This document shows, in pieces, positions 19,444 to 31,014 of a DNA stretch of 64,000 nucleotides. The stretch is from the NCBI GenBank assembly GCA_002682825.1, contig NOKP01000005.1:310001-374000 (forward strand), written 5' to 3'. The notes under the pieces were generated by a model. The model searched no databases. It was given only the letters and a program-made list of their open reading frames with translations, and was not told the origin of the DNA. How positions within the stretch are numbered: the stretch's first letter is position 1; every line of letters begins with the position of its first letter. Both the position numbers and the translations under genes were made by a program. This stretch comes from Neonectria sp. B-13 (taxonomy: Eukaryota; Ascomycota; Sordariomycetes; Hypocreales; Nectriaceae).

Positions 19444-21962
19444 CTCAAGTCAAGGGGATGATGTCAAGAAGCCTAGTTTGAGCGCTGGAGCCTCTCGGAT
19501 AGGTTCCCTGAAAGAAAAGAAAAGTTGCTCAAAACAGATTGGCGAGACGTGTCAAGGGGTGGGGGAGATCATGCTGATGATATATGACTGTATAGTAGAC
19601 CTACTGTAGGGATCTGCATATGTCAGTGGGGACAATGAATGTTGCATCACGGGGAGCCTAAAAGCCTTGACAAGGACAGCGGTTGGAAGCACAGTTAGGG
19701 GTTTTACCAGAGTAGGGCACTTGAATGTCGATCTTTTTCATGTCGGACGCCACCAGTTTGACTAAATGAAGATGTACATGCTGCTTAGCCTACAGTTGAG
19801 TATCGATCGAAGCTAGAACTTGACAAAAGCGGGCGGCCTGTTCACGTCGAGTCATTTTAAGTGCCGCAGTTTGCGAGTGGTAGTATATTATCAAAACAAC
19901 GGCGGACTTGTTCTCACTAGCAAGTATCTGGAATTCTTCAATGTCGATCCCCGTGTTTCTAAGTTCCCCGGCGGCCCCAGATCGCCTGCCCCTGGCGCTA
20001 GAAGAGCCGCTAATGACATCGTGTTTCCCACATCGCGCATTGTTGCCCTCAATTGGCGGCGTATCTGGGGAAGAAATTTGGCCCGATCAAGATTAAAATA
20101 CGACTCTGATGCTTATGGGGCTTGTCCTCATGCCCTCTAGAGCGGTAAGTGAATGGCAGGCTGGAGAATGGTATGGAGGTTATTTGGAAAGGGGTGAGAG
20201 TCGATGGAGAGAGTATCCCTTCGCCTCATGCTTCCGTGAAGCACGCAAGGTCTCAACAGCGATTCGAATTGTGCATATCCCCCTGCATGCAGGCATGGCA
20301 TCGTCAGCACTAACCGCGCCTCCCCGTGCTCAGCTTTCCGTGTAGCAGACTCACAGATCAACCGACATGCCTACTCATTTACACCGCAGTGCCGCGAGTG
20401 GATCACATCATCCCTCGTCTCGTCGGGGCTAGCCAGTCGGAAGTCGCGCCATCCACTCACCGGTCGTTGGCGTAATGCGCGTTGTGACAACCATTTAGTT
20501 TGAAATGCCGACGACCGTGCTGAAGAGGGGGTAATTTGTGGACTATCTTCTGGCTCCCGAAAAAGGTCGATCTTTGCGCGATATAGCTCTGATTCACGAC
20601 TGTCAAAGCACATCTCCGTACTGTCACGGCGGATACCCTTGAGATGAGTGCGTGGGGCCAAGATGTCATCTTAGGATTTGCTTCAGGGTCTTCAGATCGA
20701 TGTGGAGGCAGGGAACTGATTTGCTTTTGGGACCCAGTAACGCGGTGCCCGACTTTATGAACAGGAAAAGAGGGAAGCAAGCGTAGCAGGGAGGACGTGG
20801 CAAGCCAATATCAACGTCATGCAGCCTTGTCGTATCCACTTCAGGTCTGGAGTTGGTCTCCATGAAACGCTGGGGCGCATGCATGGACATTGAGAACTCA
20901 AAGTCTCAGGCCAGTCCTGGAGAACTGAAGTCAGGCAACTTTACCGGAAAAGGCATAATTCCACTATTTCAAATGGAAACAAGACACGGGCTTGGGGTTT
21001 CCTGCGTCATGTGCAGTGCAGCTGATGGATGCCTCTTCAGGATTATGGGATTGCAGCATCCGAGGCAGACCATAATAGAGTCCTTGATCAGCTGAAATCT
21101 GGCCAATTTGGAAATACTACTAATGTTAGAAAATGATAAATCCTGCCCCATCCCTAGAGCAGTTCGTGTCACTATTCACACAGAAACCTCGGCCAAGTGA
21201 ATAGTAATGTGGGTGTTCCGCCCTCTCACGTCCGATCTCATTGTTGTTCCGTGAGGTTAAGACTGGCCGCTGAAAAAGGCTGCCACATGCCCTTCACCGT
21301 AGCGACGTCCGCCCTACAGATCTAGGCTGCCGGCTCAAGGGAAGGCGAGTGGGTTCTTATGTAGCAGGTGGCTCAATCGATCTACTGAAGCAAGCATAAA
21401 AGCTAGGCTTAATGAGGGATCCATCCTCTACTAGCTACAGACCCGCGGTCTGACTGCTCATCATATGTGGTAGATACCTACTTTATATTGAAGGACCACC
21501 TATGGCTTAGATGGTGGCTGGGTAATCTCAGTCATTGGATGGCTATAACCTTCTCCTAATAACTAGACGCGCAAGGAGTGGATACGTTGGGTTTGACGTA
21601 GTCAACGATGTTGGTGGTCAAGAACAATTAAACAAGTACACAAGAGAGTATTATACTAGCCTTCCGTCCTGTGGTGATGGGATTAAGGTATGTCCTTCCC
21701 CACGAAACGTTCGTAAATGGCTTTTCATTCAATGAGGCTCTCCCTTCAGAGTTATTTAAGATGACATTTCTGGCACGGATGTAGTGCCCTATTCTCAGGC
21801 CATCTCACCATGAACCGTAGTAACTATCGAGATAGCTAGCTACCTCCCTATTGCACCTCGCTTTTTCAGTCAAACGACATATTGTCGACTTCTTTTTAGC
21901 TAATAAACCCTGCAACTACCTTTTCACTTGAGTGTCCGCCATAACTATAGTTATAGTAAAAG
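19444..21962. other. Long gene-poor interval
   Basis: About 2.5 kb with no supported gene. Reading frames at 19820-20140, 20371-20780 (minus) and 20853-21095 show no recognisable family. A minus-strand stretch near 19930-20100 reads as an ordinary-looking peptide (TMRDVGNTMSLAALLAPGAG) but has no clear start or splice sites. The first few hundred bases should carry the promoter of the rhodopsin-domain gene. Confidence 0.45.
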
Positions 21963-22874
21963 TCAAATCTGCCGCTGTCGATACGGTCCGTCGTAGATGT
22001 GATCTGCCAAGGTATTGCCGATAACGCTGTCGCCCGAGACGATGGCGCCGGCACACAAGTGCGGCGAGTGGCCGCTCTGGGTGTCAACGAAATGACAGTC
22101 ACTTGTGCTCATCCGAGTGAAGGCTATCAGCTCGTTGAGGACGACGAATTCGATCTTGAGCTTGATGCTGTAGACGACGGGCTTATAGGTGGTCTGGATC
22201 TGGAAGTGGTTCGTGTACTCGGTAGCCATAAGGCTACTATCGAGCAGCACAGTAACGAAGAAGAGGATAACGAGGTGCCTGGTCATCTTCCGTCCTTCGG
22301 CACCCTTGACTGCCAGGATGGGCTTGACGGCGGCGGCGGCTCCCCAGAGATACAAGCCCGAGATAATGAATTCCTGGATAGAGAAGCCGGCCAACTGGAT
22401 CTTCTCATAGACATTAAAGGCGTCGATGTAAGGGGCGGGGTTCCCGCTGTTACTAGCAAGGAAGAGGATCGAAACGGGAATGTGGAGGATGCAGAAGTTG
22501 GTGATGATCATGAGGCCCACCAAACGCATCTTCGTAGGGTCGGACATAACCAGGCCGAGGCGCGAGTAGAGCACAACAGACTGACCTGTCACCATGGCCC
22601 ACCAGCCGAGAACCGTGACGACACACATTGCGAAGTTCGGTGCAAGCGCGAAGAAGCGCAAGAAGACGGCGATTGTGTGGATAACGATGCCGGACGTAGC
22701 AACCAGCAAGCTCCAGAAATACAGACCCCGCCGGCGTGTGAAGATGCTGAAGACCCATATTGTGATCTCAACCGCATTGTAGAGCGCGATGGCAAAAAAG
22801 CTCGCAATTACCATGGCTGTTGCCAAAGAGACGGAGATAGGCCCTGTCTCACCTGCCATCGTTGCGAGAGTCAA
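21963..22874 (-). CDS. Seven-helix integral membrane protein, DUF7703-type
   Basis: A single exon of 303 aa. Seven hydrophobic segments are evident: ATAMVIASFFAIALYNAVEI, LYFWSLLVATSGIVIHTIAV, NFAMCVVTVLGWWAMVTGQS, VGLMIITNFCILHIPVSILF, FIISGLYLWGAAAAV, HLVILFFVTVLLDSSLMATE and a last one near KLKIEFVVLNELIAF. LYSRLGLV and the TNHFQIQTTYKPVVYSIKLK segment match the fungal DUF7703-like family of plasma-membrane proteins, sometimes compared with GPCRs but without known ligand. The C-tail is short and polar. The ATG at 22874 is used; ATG six codons in is equally possible. Confidence 0.75.
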   Translation of the reverse strand: MTLATMAGETGPISVSLATAMVIASFFAIALYNAVEITIWVFSIFTRRRGLYFWSLLVATSGIVIHTIAVFLRFFALAPNFAMCVVTVLGWWAMVTGQSVVLYSRLGLVMSDPTKMRLVGLMIITNFCILHIPVSILFLASNSGNPAPYIDAFNVYEKIQLAGFSIQEFIISGLYLWGAAAAVKPILAVKGAEGRKMTRHLVILFFVTVLLDSSLMATEYTNHFQIQTTYKPVVYSIKLKIEFVVLNELIAFTRMSTSDCHFVDTQSGHSPHLCAGAIVSGDSVIGNTLADHIYDGPYRQRQI

Positions 22875-23826
22875 GACACGTGAATGTCATCGAGTATTGT
22901 GAAGTATGTTCGCACTTGGAGGGGATGCATCTCGAACCCAAGTCTCCGGCTGACAGAGCGTACGGAAGGAGGAAGACGGGTAGCATTAGTCTGTTAACTA
23001 GAGGAGGGAAAGGGAGCGGACATCAAGATGGGCGAGTCGAAACCAGCGTTGCCCAACGCGTAGTTTTTTTTCTCAGCTGGGCCGACGCTCGGGAGAAAGT
23101 TAACCCCCCGTATCTCTCAGATGTGAGCCCCTAATAGCGGTGCGTGACTCTAGTGGCGGCGCCACTTTTCGCCTCCCTTCCCGACGACTACTCGTACTCG
23201 GTAGGCTCCGTGTAGGTTTCGCGCAGGTTGGGCTTCTGCTTGCGAGCATATCGGGTAGGGCGCGAGGAGGCGCTTGACCGGGCAGTTTTTTGTAATTCAT
23301 TATAGCTTTGATTAAGGAGCACGTTGGGGGCAACGCATATACGATCGCTGCTGTGCTTCTGCGCGGCGCTCAGCATTCCGCAGCGGGCTCGTGGGTCAAG
23401 GTCAGCTAGAAGCTGGATATGCGACGGATGCCCGATAGCATGGTACGGCTCAGGGTATTTGATCAAATACAATAAAACTAGTCCGTGCACGCGGTTATGC
23501 GCGGGGCAGTTCTTCAGGCCCACAAATCTTTCAAGCAACTACGTCATCTTTGTCTGTGCACGTTAGCAACGTCCTCCCATGATTAGCCTCAAGCCATCCG
23601 TTGCATCTTCATCACGCCTCACCTCATTCATTCTCTGCTCAGGTTCGGCGGCCAATCGACTTACGTGTCCTCGTCATCATTGCTAAACGTACATCACGGC
23701 CGAGAGCTCAGAGGAGTTCAAGGTCAAGATAACACCGAGATCTGAGTCAAGAAGGGCCAAGGTAGTGCAGGTATAGAAGGAGGCTGAGAAAGAATGCCTG
23801 GATCATGAAACAAAGCAGTGGCAGAT
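22875..23826. other. Intergenic, no recognisable gene
   Basis: Promoter side of the 7-TM gene, then sequence without a recognised gene. A minus-strand frame at 23188-23538 has ordinary codon content (GHPSHIQLLADLDPRA) but no family I know; it may be a relic. Confidence 0.4.
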
Positions 23827-24303
23827 TTAAAAAGAGTGATTGATAATGTATAAATAGATGGATTCCCCCCTGACCTTTCTGAAGAGATTTTCCACTTTCC
23901 CTCCCTTCTTATTGTAGGGCTCGCTCGCCGCCATAGTGGCCGTGCCGTAGAGGTCTACGAGCCTAGAAATGTCCCAGTCGGACGGACCCTGCCTCACGGG
24001 AATTTCGCTGTCATTGGCGTACATGAAGATGACTTTGCGATCGTCCATTGTCTCAGAGGCTGTGCCAGAGCCGCCTGCGCGGCTTAGGTAGAGCATTACG
24101 GAATCCGGGTCGTATCGTGAATCATCTTTTTTGTCGATGAGGTTAGAGGGCAGCCACTCCATGGCCGAGAACTTATATCTTACTGCAGCAGGGAGACTGG
24201 AGCACATAAGATTCTTGTTCATATCATTAGTGTTAGAATCTAGGCCAGCTATGACTTCAGCGAGGTTTATAGCGTAGTCCTTAAGGTTTCGCAGTAGAAC
24301 TTG
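23827..24303 (-). pseudogene. C-terminal fragment of an astacin-like (M12A) metalloprotease
   Basis: An open stretch of about 158 codons with no proper start. It contains LPAAVRYKFSAMEWLPSN, then YDPDSVMLYLSRAGGSG, the place where astacins have a YDYxSVMHY Met-turn, and SDWDISRLVDLYGT, matching the conserved LSxxDIxxLNxLY end of the family. The zinc-binding HExxHxxGxxH that should lie upstream is absent; a stop codon at 24304-24306 and AT-rich DNA precede the fragment. It is therefore a truncated, probably dead gene. Fungal members are secreted. The neighbour on the other side is also a pseudogene. Confidence 0.6.
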
Positions 24304-24390
24304 TTAGTGTAGAATATATCACCGTTGTATTACCAAGGAGTATAATATGTTCCACTCTAAGGGCACAATAGAAAAAGTCTACCGCAGAGT

Positions 24391-25777
24391 ATGAGCACAG
24401 ACCCTGATCCGTTAGCTATTGTACCCTTCGAATATGCTGACAAGATATCTTCTCATCTAGACAAACAACTCGGACCTGTGGATATGTCTGCAGCAAAGGC
24501 AATTGATGCAACGACAACTGCCGGACCGAAAGAAAACCAACAGCCTAAAGCGAAAAAGGAGCAAATACCAATCTCTCTATGCCTATGCCTCGATGATATT
24601 GAAGCTGCTGCTGAGATAGTCATCCCAAAACCTGCCTGGACTTATTTTCACTCAGCCTCAGATGGATTGGGATCACTGCGAAACAATCAGCAAGACTGGA
24701 AGAAAGTCACATTTCGGCCTCGAGTTATGCGAGACGTAAAGCGGGTCGACTTACGGCGAACAATGCAGGGCCACGCGAGCTCGCTGCCGTTTTTCAACGC
24801 GCCTGCTGCGAGGGCAACTCTGGTCCATCCAGATGGTGAACTCTGTCTCGTCAGAGGGGCTGCGCAAGCTGGGATTTTATATTGCCCCATTATCTTTGCC
24901 CCATTATCTTTGCCTCATTTTCGCACGCCGAGCTGACCGAATTTTTGGACTTTGAAAACTCGCAGAATGGTCAAGGCTGCATGTTCTTTCAACTATATGT
25001 CACCAAAGAGAAGAAGCACACAATCGAGTTATTAACCATGGCTCGAAAGCTGGGATTCAAGGCCCTGCTTATCATAGTCGACAAAGCATTGGTTGGCAAA
25101 CGAGAGGAGGATGAGAGATATAGGCCAGAGCAAGACTACCTAGCTGGTCGATCAGATGGAGCCCTGGTGCATTGGCAGCGTCGCTCTGAGTCCCCGGGAG
25201 ATACCCCTGTGCTTCGCGGCCACAGCTCGTCAACCTTGAACTAGGACGATCTGCCATTGATCCGGGAGGCTGGGGTGCGAAAATCGGACCGGTAGTTCTC
25301 AAAGGTATTCAGACTGTTGAGGATGCTGTGATGGCAGTGTAGGCTGGGGTTGACGCGATTTATCTGAGCAATCATGGAGGTCGGCAGTGTGATGATGCTC
25401 CAAGCTCACTTCGTGTCCTGCTTGAAATTCATCGTTTTCATTCCGAGATCCTAGCGAAAGTAGAAAGCTACCTCGACAGCTGGGTGCGGAGAGGCGCGGA
25501 TATACTCAAAGGCAATTGCCCTCGGTGCCGCTGGTGTAGCCATAGGAAGGCCCTTCATGTACTCACTACAGTACGACACTGGGGGGGTTTTGAAAGCCGT
25601 ACAGAGTGAGTGTGACTTTTTTCTTCGAAGAGCATCTATTAGAAGTGTCCGCTACTAACTATGGAATCTTTCGTCGATTTAGTTCTTAGCGAGGAGATTG
25701 AAACAACCACAAGGCTGATTGGGATTACAAATTTGGAGCAATTGAACCCCAGCTATGTGAATACCATATCAACCTAA
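24391..25777 (+). pseudogene. FMN-dependent 2-hydroxyacid dehydrogenase (cytochrome b2-like) pseudogene
   Basis: The FMN-domain order of L-lactate dehydrogenase (cytochrome b2 type) is readable across three frames: LGPVDMSAAKAID, WTYFHSASDGLGSLRNNQQ, FFQLYVTKEKKHTIELL, GFKALLIIVDKALVGKREED, VVLKGIQTVEDAV, IYLSNHGGRQCDDAPSS with the catalytic His, IALGAAGVAIGRPFMYSL, and a normal end SEEIETTTRLIG near 25777 after a 3' intron. An exact 14-bp tandem duplication at 24883-24910 shifts the frame. Later there are in-frame TAG codons after TLN and after DAVMAV, plus further shifts. The cytochrome b5 domain is missing upstream. TGG-to-TAG or CAG-to-TAG changes fit RIP. The ancestral enzyme would have oxidised L-lactate or a related acid in mitochondria. 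Confidence 0.85.
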
Positions 25778-25964
25778 GATGATTCTGGAGGATCACTGCT
25801 GAGACTGATGTACTGATCCTATTGACTATATATGACAGAGTGAGGGAGTCTCATCTCGTACAATCTCTAAAATTACATCGCGCCGATTCAGGATGACCCA
25901 AGACCACAAAGATAGCCAACGGAGAGTCGAGTGCACAATTGGGCCATTATCCGTCTTATTCAAG

Positions 25965-28900
25965 TCAAACAAGGTAAATGCGCTCCCAAGGCTGCACCAC
26001 CACGGGACCATATAGTCCAAACTCGGCCCTGGGGAGTGTGAGATACAACGGATTGCTGTCTGCAGCAGATCTGGATATCATCATGGTTGAGTTGGCTCTT
26101 GCCTTGACTGCGTTGAAAAGTGTCGAGGTGACAACGGAGCGGATAGAATTGGAGCCTTGCTTGAGAAAGGGCGTGATATCCGCACGAGGATATGTTATGT
26201 CAATGGCGGGGATCATTTCATCGTTGATCCAGACGCGAAGAGTGTCTTTGACGGGGCCGAAGGAGATGGAAGCGCCAACGTGGGCGGGGTCGTAGGGGAA
26301 TTCGAAAGAGCTGTTGTACTCCCCAACACCACTGACGGATTCCAGGCCGGGGATCTGGGTCCATGGCACCAACGGCTGGTCTAATCGCCGAATAGTTTCG
26401 AACGCTGTGGCTGTGCTGTTTTGACTGGCTGGAACGTATGACTTGATCAACAAGTCCCATGTTGTGATGTTCCTGGGGCAAATCCTCTTTGCGTCGGTTG
26501 CTAACGTGCGCCCGTCTGAGAGGGTAAAAGAGATCTTTCCAGAGGCTCTTGCTTCGATGGTACCATTCTGACAGATATAAAGACCGTCTACACTGCCGGT
26601 TGACTTTGTCACATGAGTCTTCGGGGCCCTCGCATCAGCACCGTCCGAGAAGGCAAAAATTCGACTCTGATTAGCGTGGAGCGTGACCGGTATCGTGATT
26701 CCAAGCTCCGACTGTTCGTACTGGAGAACAGGCACTCTTTCCCCGGTCCACGCGTCGAGAATGAATGGCTTTGAGGATGAGCTGACGTTGAAAAGGGTCT
26801 GCACACTCGTCGTCTTGCCTGCATTAAAGAGGTAGATGTAGTCTTCAAGACCGTCGCGGGCTTTCCGCCAGACGGGATACCAGGTGTCGGGAGCAGTTGC
26901 GAAAGACACTCTGGGGGCGATGCCGGCTTCCTGAAGCGCAGCTGGCAAGTCATCCGCAGTATGCACTGCTCGAACGTTCTGGTGTTGGGATATTATGGAT
27001 TCCAATACCTCAGTCGGTTCGCCGGCCGGGCAGGCGTTGATGCCGAGGCATGCAGACGGTAGGTCGCCCACGAAGAAGATAGGCAGACCAGCACTTGCAT
27101 AAGCTTCAATTGCGTCCATCGCAGCGCCGGAGATGGCAGTTTCGTTGGAGAGGATTAGGGCGCGGTAAGACGGGCCGGAAGGTGCAAGAAGTCCATTGTC
27201 CACCTCCAGACCAGGAGTGAGATTTTCAGGACCAACATAGTCGTAAGAAAAGCCTGCGACATAGTCAATACACTGGTCCGGTTTGTTGAGCTAGAGCGTC
27301 TTACCAAGGTCACTCAAGACGGTGGATTGAAACTTGGTGCTGCTTACGAAAGGAGCAGCGTACAAGTACAATGCGATGTCCGTCTGGGGGATTCCGCTCT
27401 GAAGAATCATAGAGTTGCGAGCCGTGAAATCCAACGCGTCCTTTATCTGCTCCCAAGACGGGACTTTGTCATTCCACATCTCGGTGAATGAGAACAGGAA
27501 TGCGTTGTACCCAGGCCAGTTCGTCTGAACGTACTCCCCAGTGTACGCATAGCCGTGGATGACCATCATGGAGACGCCGGCGGCAAATGATTTCTTGAAA
27601 AGGTTGAGGAGCTCGGGCACGGTCTGGGTAAAGGAGGCACCGTTGACTGCGCCAACTTCAGTCGAGATAACAGATTTGCCAGACAACAGAGCTGAGCCGG
27701 AAAATTGGCGCATGGAGTCCTCGGTAGGAAAGCCCAGTGACTCGGTTTCCGGGGCGTCGACAACAGGTATCGCAGCGGCCTAGAGGTTCGGTGTGAGCGG
27801 TTGGTCAACGGGAATATGGCCTGGGTTGGTCTTGCAAGGATCCCACGTACCATGTCCAAGGGCAAGTTATACGCCGGCTGCGCCGAGTATTCCAATCCCA
27901 GCGTCCGGGCCCAAGCCACAAAGTGCCTCAGATACTCCTGGTAGCCTTCGGTCAGTGTGCTTCGGTAGTCGGCCAACACGGCAGCGCGCATTTGCGAGTT
28001 GTTCCTTCCATACAGCCACGTCTCGTTGTAAGCCGGAAGAGCGTCCCCCCACTGGTTCGTGACGTCGAAAAGAAGGGGGAGGAATGGGGTGACGCTGTAA
28101 CCACGCCCTTTTTCAAATCGCTCTGCAAAATCAGCCGTCCAGAAAAGGGTGGCCTGCATCTCCATGCTGTCCTCCCAGACTTCAAACCGGATTAGCAGGC
28201 TGAGGTCTAAGGAACGGGAAACAAGGGCTCACAGTAGTTGCCAGCCGCAGCGACTAGCTCTCTCATCTCCTCGGTATCGACCAGGTTCTCCTCCCAGAAA
28301 GTCGTGATTCGGTTGGCACCATCGGCGCTGAAGTGGTCGACGATGAAAGAACCATTGGCAATGATGTCGGTTGCACCCACTCCTGCGGAACAAGATCTCT
28401 GGTTCGTGTAGTTCTCGAAGAAGGTGAAGATCTTCCAAGTCCCGTTGCCAGACGGTGCCATCCAAGTCAGAAGATTGTCCTTCACTTCGGCCGTGAGATC
28501 GATCACGGACCCTTCAACGAGCACAATCTCGTTGATGGGTTGACCATTGACTGTCGACGTGCCGGCTAGGTTTGCCACGGTTAGCCTTGATCATCCACAG
28601 GGGCAACGTTTTCAACGCACTTGATTCGATTTCTGCAGCAAGAACCGCCTTTAGAACGCTGTCCCCAAATATTTCGGGTTCGTGCATGAACCCGGGCAGG
28701 AAGGCTCCTTCGGTCGGTACCGGCACTGGGCCGTCAAACGCTTGGCCACCTGCGACTTCCGCGGTACCGCAAGTCTAAGGCGCAACTCGCGTCAGTCATG
28801 GGCGAATTCATGCTGCCGGACAGATATTAGCAACACGCACCAGTTCCATGGCCAAGCCGGGTGTCCGAGGGATGGACGGCACTCCTTGTCCCTGGCTTGC

Positions 28901-29339
28901 ACCCTGCCCGATGTCCATGACAAGGTCCCTCTCCCGGGTCTGCTCCAAAGCGGCCTTCAGAAGCCCTTTGTAGGCGGGCGATCCGAAGCCAAATTTGGTC
29001 CAGTCTGTGGGGGGCTCACCTCCCAGGGGCAAGCCATAGAGATAGAAGGGCACAAACTCCAGGCCGCCTCCTCCAGCATCGGCAATGCTATCGATATCCC
29101 GACGGATGACATCTTGCGGCACGCTGGCGTCGGGGAGCCTGCAGCGCTGGTTAGATACACAAAAACCGGTGGTGACGCTCGAGTAGGACTTGCCAGTATC
29201 TGAATTTGGGTCTGAACTCCTTCGGCGGAGAAGGGAAAGCATCGCCGACTTCGGAGGCCGTGGAGAAACCTCGTGCAGTCTGCGCCAGTGTCTTGTCGCA
29301 GATGGCCCCGGCCACCAGGAGGACGGAGAGATTTCGCAT
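25965..29339 (-). CDS. Secreted GH106-type alpha-L-rhamnosidase
   Basis: Seven exons, complement(25965..27253, 27305..27779, 27851..28179, 28233..28565, 28621..28774, 28841..29138, 29194..29339), give 1007 aa with every phase closing. A signal peptide (MRNLSVLLVAGAICDKTLA) is followed by PKFRYWLPDASVPQDVIRRD, GGGGLEFVPFYLYG, VMDIGQGASQGQGVPS, FMHEPEIFGDSVLKA, WEDSMEMQATLFWT, GFSYDYVGPENLT and a C-terminal beta-rich part with a galactose-binding-like segment. This order fits glycoside hydrolase family 106, whose studied bacterial members cut alpha-L-rhamnosides of pectin side chains. The first intron is GC-AG (GCAAGT). Many N-glycosylation sites occur, in line with secretion. A Zn2Cys6 factor lies just upstream on the same strand. 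Family assignment rests on recalled signatures. Confidence 0.85.
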
Positions 29340-29728
29340 CTCGAAGTATTGAGCGGGGTTGAATGAATGACTGTCTCGATTCCCAACTCAGTAACGACTG
29401 GTGATGCAGGTCAGGTTTGGTATCCAGATAGTCGGGTCATCAGCTTCTTTCTATATAAAGGCCTCTGATGGCCTTGAGCCCATGGCTTGCCAGATGCCGG
29501 CCCACGGTTCGGCACTGAGCATGTGGGTTGTTACCGGATTTGGAAAGGTGTACGAATTAAGCTAAAGACCCTGGAGAAGTGTCCGACGGCAGTGGATCTC
29601 AAGAGACTTATGACGAACTGAAACGGGATTATCGCACTTTGGCGAATTGTGCCGGGGGTCTTGGAAAGAGTCAAGGCAATGAGATGCGAGATGCCTCGTA
29701 TTATACGGAGTCGTATAGGCCCATTTTC
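29340..29728 (-). promoter_or_regulatory. Promoter of the GH106 gene with TATA-like box
   Basis: On the minus strand a TTTATATAG element lies at 29451-29460, about 112 bp before the start codon, a reasonable place for a TATA box. The interval also holds the 3' end of the regulator gene. No regulator site could be assigned. Confidence 0.45.
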
Positions 29729-31014
29729 TCAAGTGAGCTCAGGCCCTACAGGCGGCTGGACAGTGACGAGTTGCTTCGCCCAGTGCATTACATCATCCCA
29801 ATCCTTGCTCAGGAGATCACAGCACGCTTCGAGGATACGCACGCCCACGTCCCCTACCCACCATATGTCTCGCAGCTGGTGCAGCAGCGCCCCGTAATAT
29901 CCCAAGATGGCCGTCGCAGGACGTTTCCCGTCGATCATTGCCTCGTAAAAGGCTTGGGGCACCACAACTGGCCAAGCGAGGATTACGGATTTATGCGTGG
30001 CGGCTGCGGATCTGCGCGCGAAGACGTGCCTGAGATGGCGCACGGCATTGAGATAGTCGGCCTCGATGGGCTCTAGCTTGACTTCGGCGCGCACACGAGT
30101 CTCTAGGCGGTCAAGAGCTAGTCCGTCATCGAAGGCCAGCAGGGAGTCCGGTTCGGAAAGGCCCAGATGCAGCTGGGCAGCGAGAGGGCTTTCCAGCACC
30201 CAGTACCAGGCCGTTCGCAAGACGCCGTTGACGCCTCGTCCCAGACTGAAAACTTGGAGGGTGCTTTGCAACAACTCCACCGGGCCAGAGGCAGGGTCCG
30301 ATTCTCGGGACAAGGGCTGGAGCATGGCAAGAGAGATGCACACAAGAAGGCTGGAGAAGACAAAACCAGATGCGGCGTTTTCCTTTGTGAGTTGGTCGAG
30401 CACGGGCCGAAACAGAGCAACGCCTGAGGTGTAGTGATGGGTCGCAAGTCGGTCGTACTGGCTGGCAGAGGAAGGCCGGAGTCGGCGGAGGTGCGAGGCG
30501 GCCACGGCGAGGATGCCGTGCATCAAGAAGGGGGTTGAGAAGGCCTCTTGGGGCACCTTGACTTGCCAGGCCAAGTGGTTTGCGTCGCCGTCCGAGAGAG
30601 TCAGATATGTGGAAGTGGTGTAGTGGTGGAGGAGCTCAAAATCATCCTTGGAGAATTCATCTTGGGAGATGCCGTCTTGCGGGGAGGGATATGACGACGG
30701 AAACAGGAAGCCCTGCCGTACCGTTGTCGTCGCTGCTGGGTCGGTTGGCGGGTGTTCCTGGTGGCCTTCACTCGACCCTGCTTGGCTCGGATTCCCAAGA
30801 CGAGGGTCCGGCGTGCTGTCGTTGTACACGCAACTGGCTCGACGCCTGATGCACTTCGAGCAAAAGGGTCTTCCCTCATCGCACTAATCGCCAAGCCATC
30901 ATCAGTCGAGGCTCCAATCATTGGTGGGGATGGCGGGCAACCTACCTTCACCTTCCGTGCCTTACATGCCATGCAGCCATGGCGGGACTTGCTGTGCGTT
31001 CGCCGGGAGGGCAT
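29729..31014 (-). CDS. Zn2Cys6 transcription factor, UPC2-like architecture
   Basis: Two exons, complement(29729..30883, 30946..31014), give 407 aa; a longer start at 31050 is possible. The zinc cluster spans the intron: GCMACKARKVK in exon 1 and CDEGRPFCSKCIRRRASC in exon 2, cysteines at residues 14, 17, 24, 31, 34 and 41. The rest shows LLHHYTTSTYLTLSDGDANH, VPQEAFSTPFLMHGILAVAA and SHLRRL, the pattern of the sterol-uptake-control (UPC2-like) group of fungal regulators. Despite that name most such proteins are uncharacterised. It precedes the GH106 gene on the same strand and is a plausible regulator of it (inference). The protein is nuclear by family. Confidence 0.87.

Noticed and set aside
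19930..20100. Minus-strand peptide with ordinary composition in a gene-poor interval
   Set aside because: No start, no splice sites that extend it, and no recognised family.
21999..22883. 294-codon plus-strand frame opposite the DUF7703-type gene
   Set aside because: Antisense shadow with very acidic, low-sense composition; the minus strand encodes seven clean hydrophobic helices.
22915..22965. tRNA-like GGGTTCGA word on the minus strand
   Set aside because: No flanking stem complementarity for a T-arm and no D-arm or anticodon arm upstream.
29579..30434. Plus-strand frames over the Zn2Cys6 regulator at 29729-31014
   Set aside because: Shadows of the regulator; no start context or family content.
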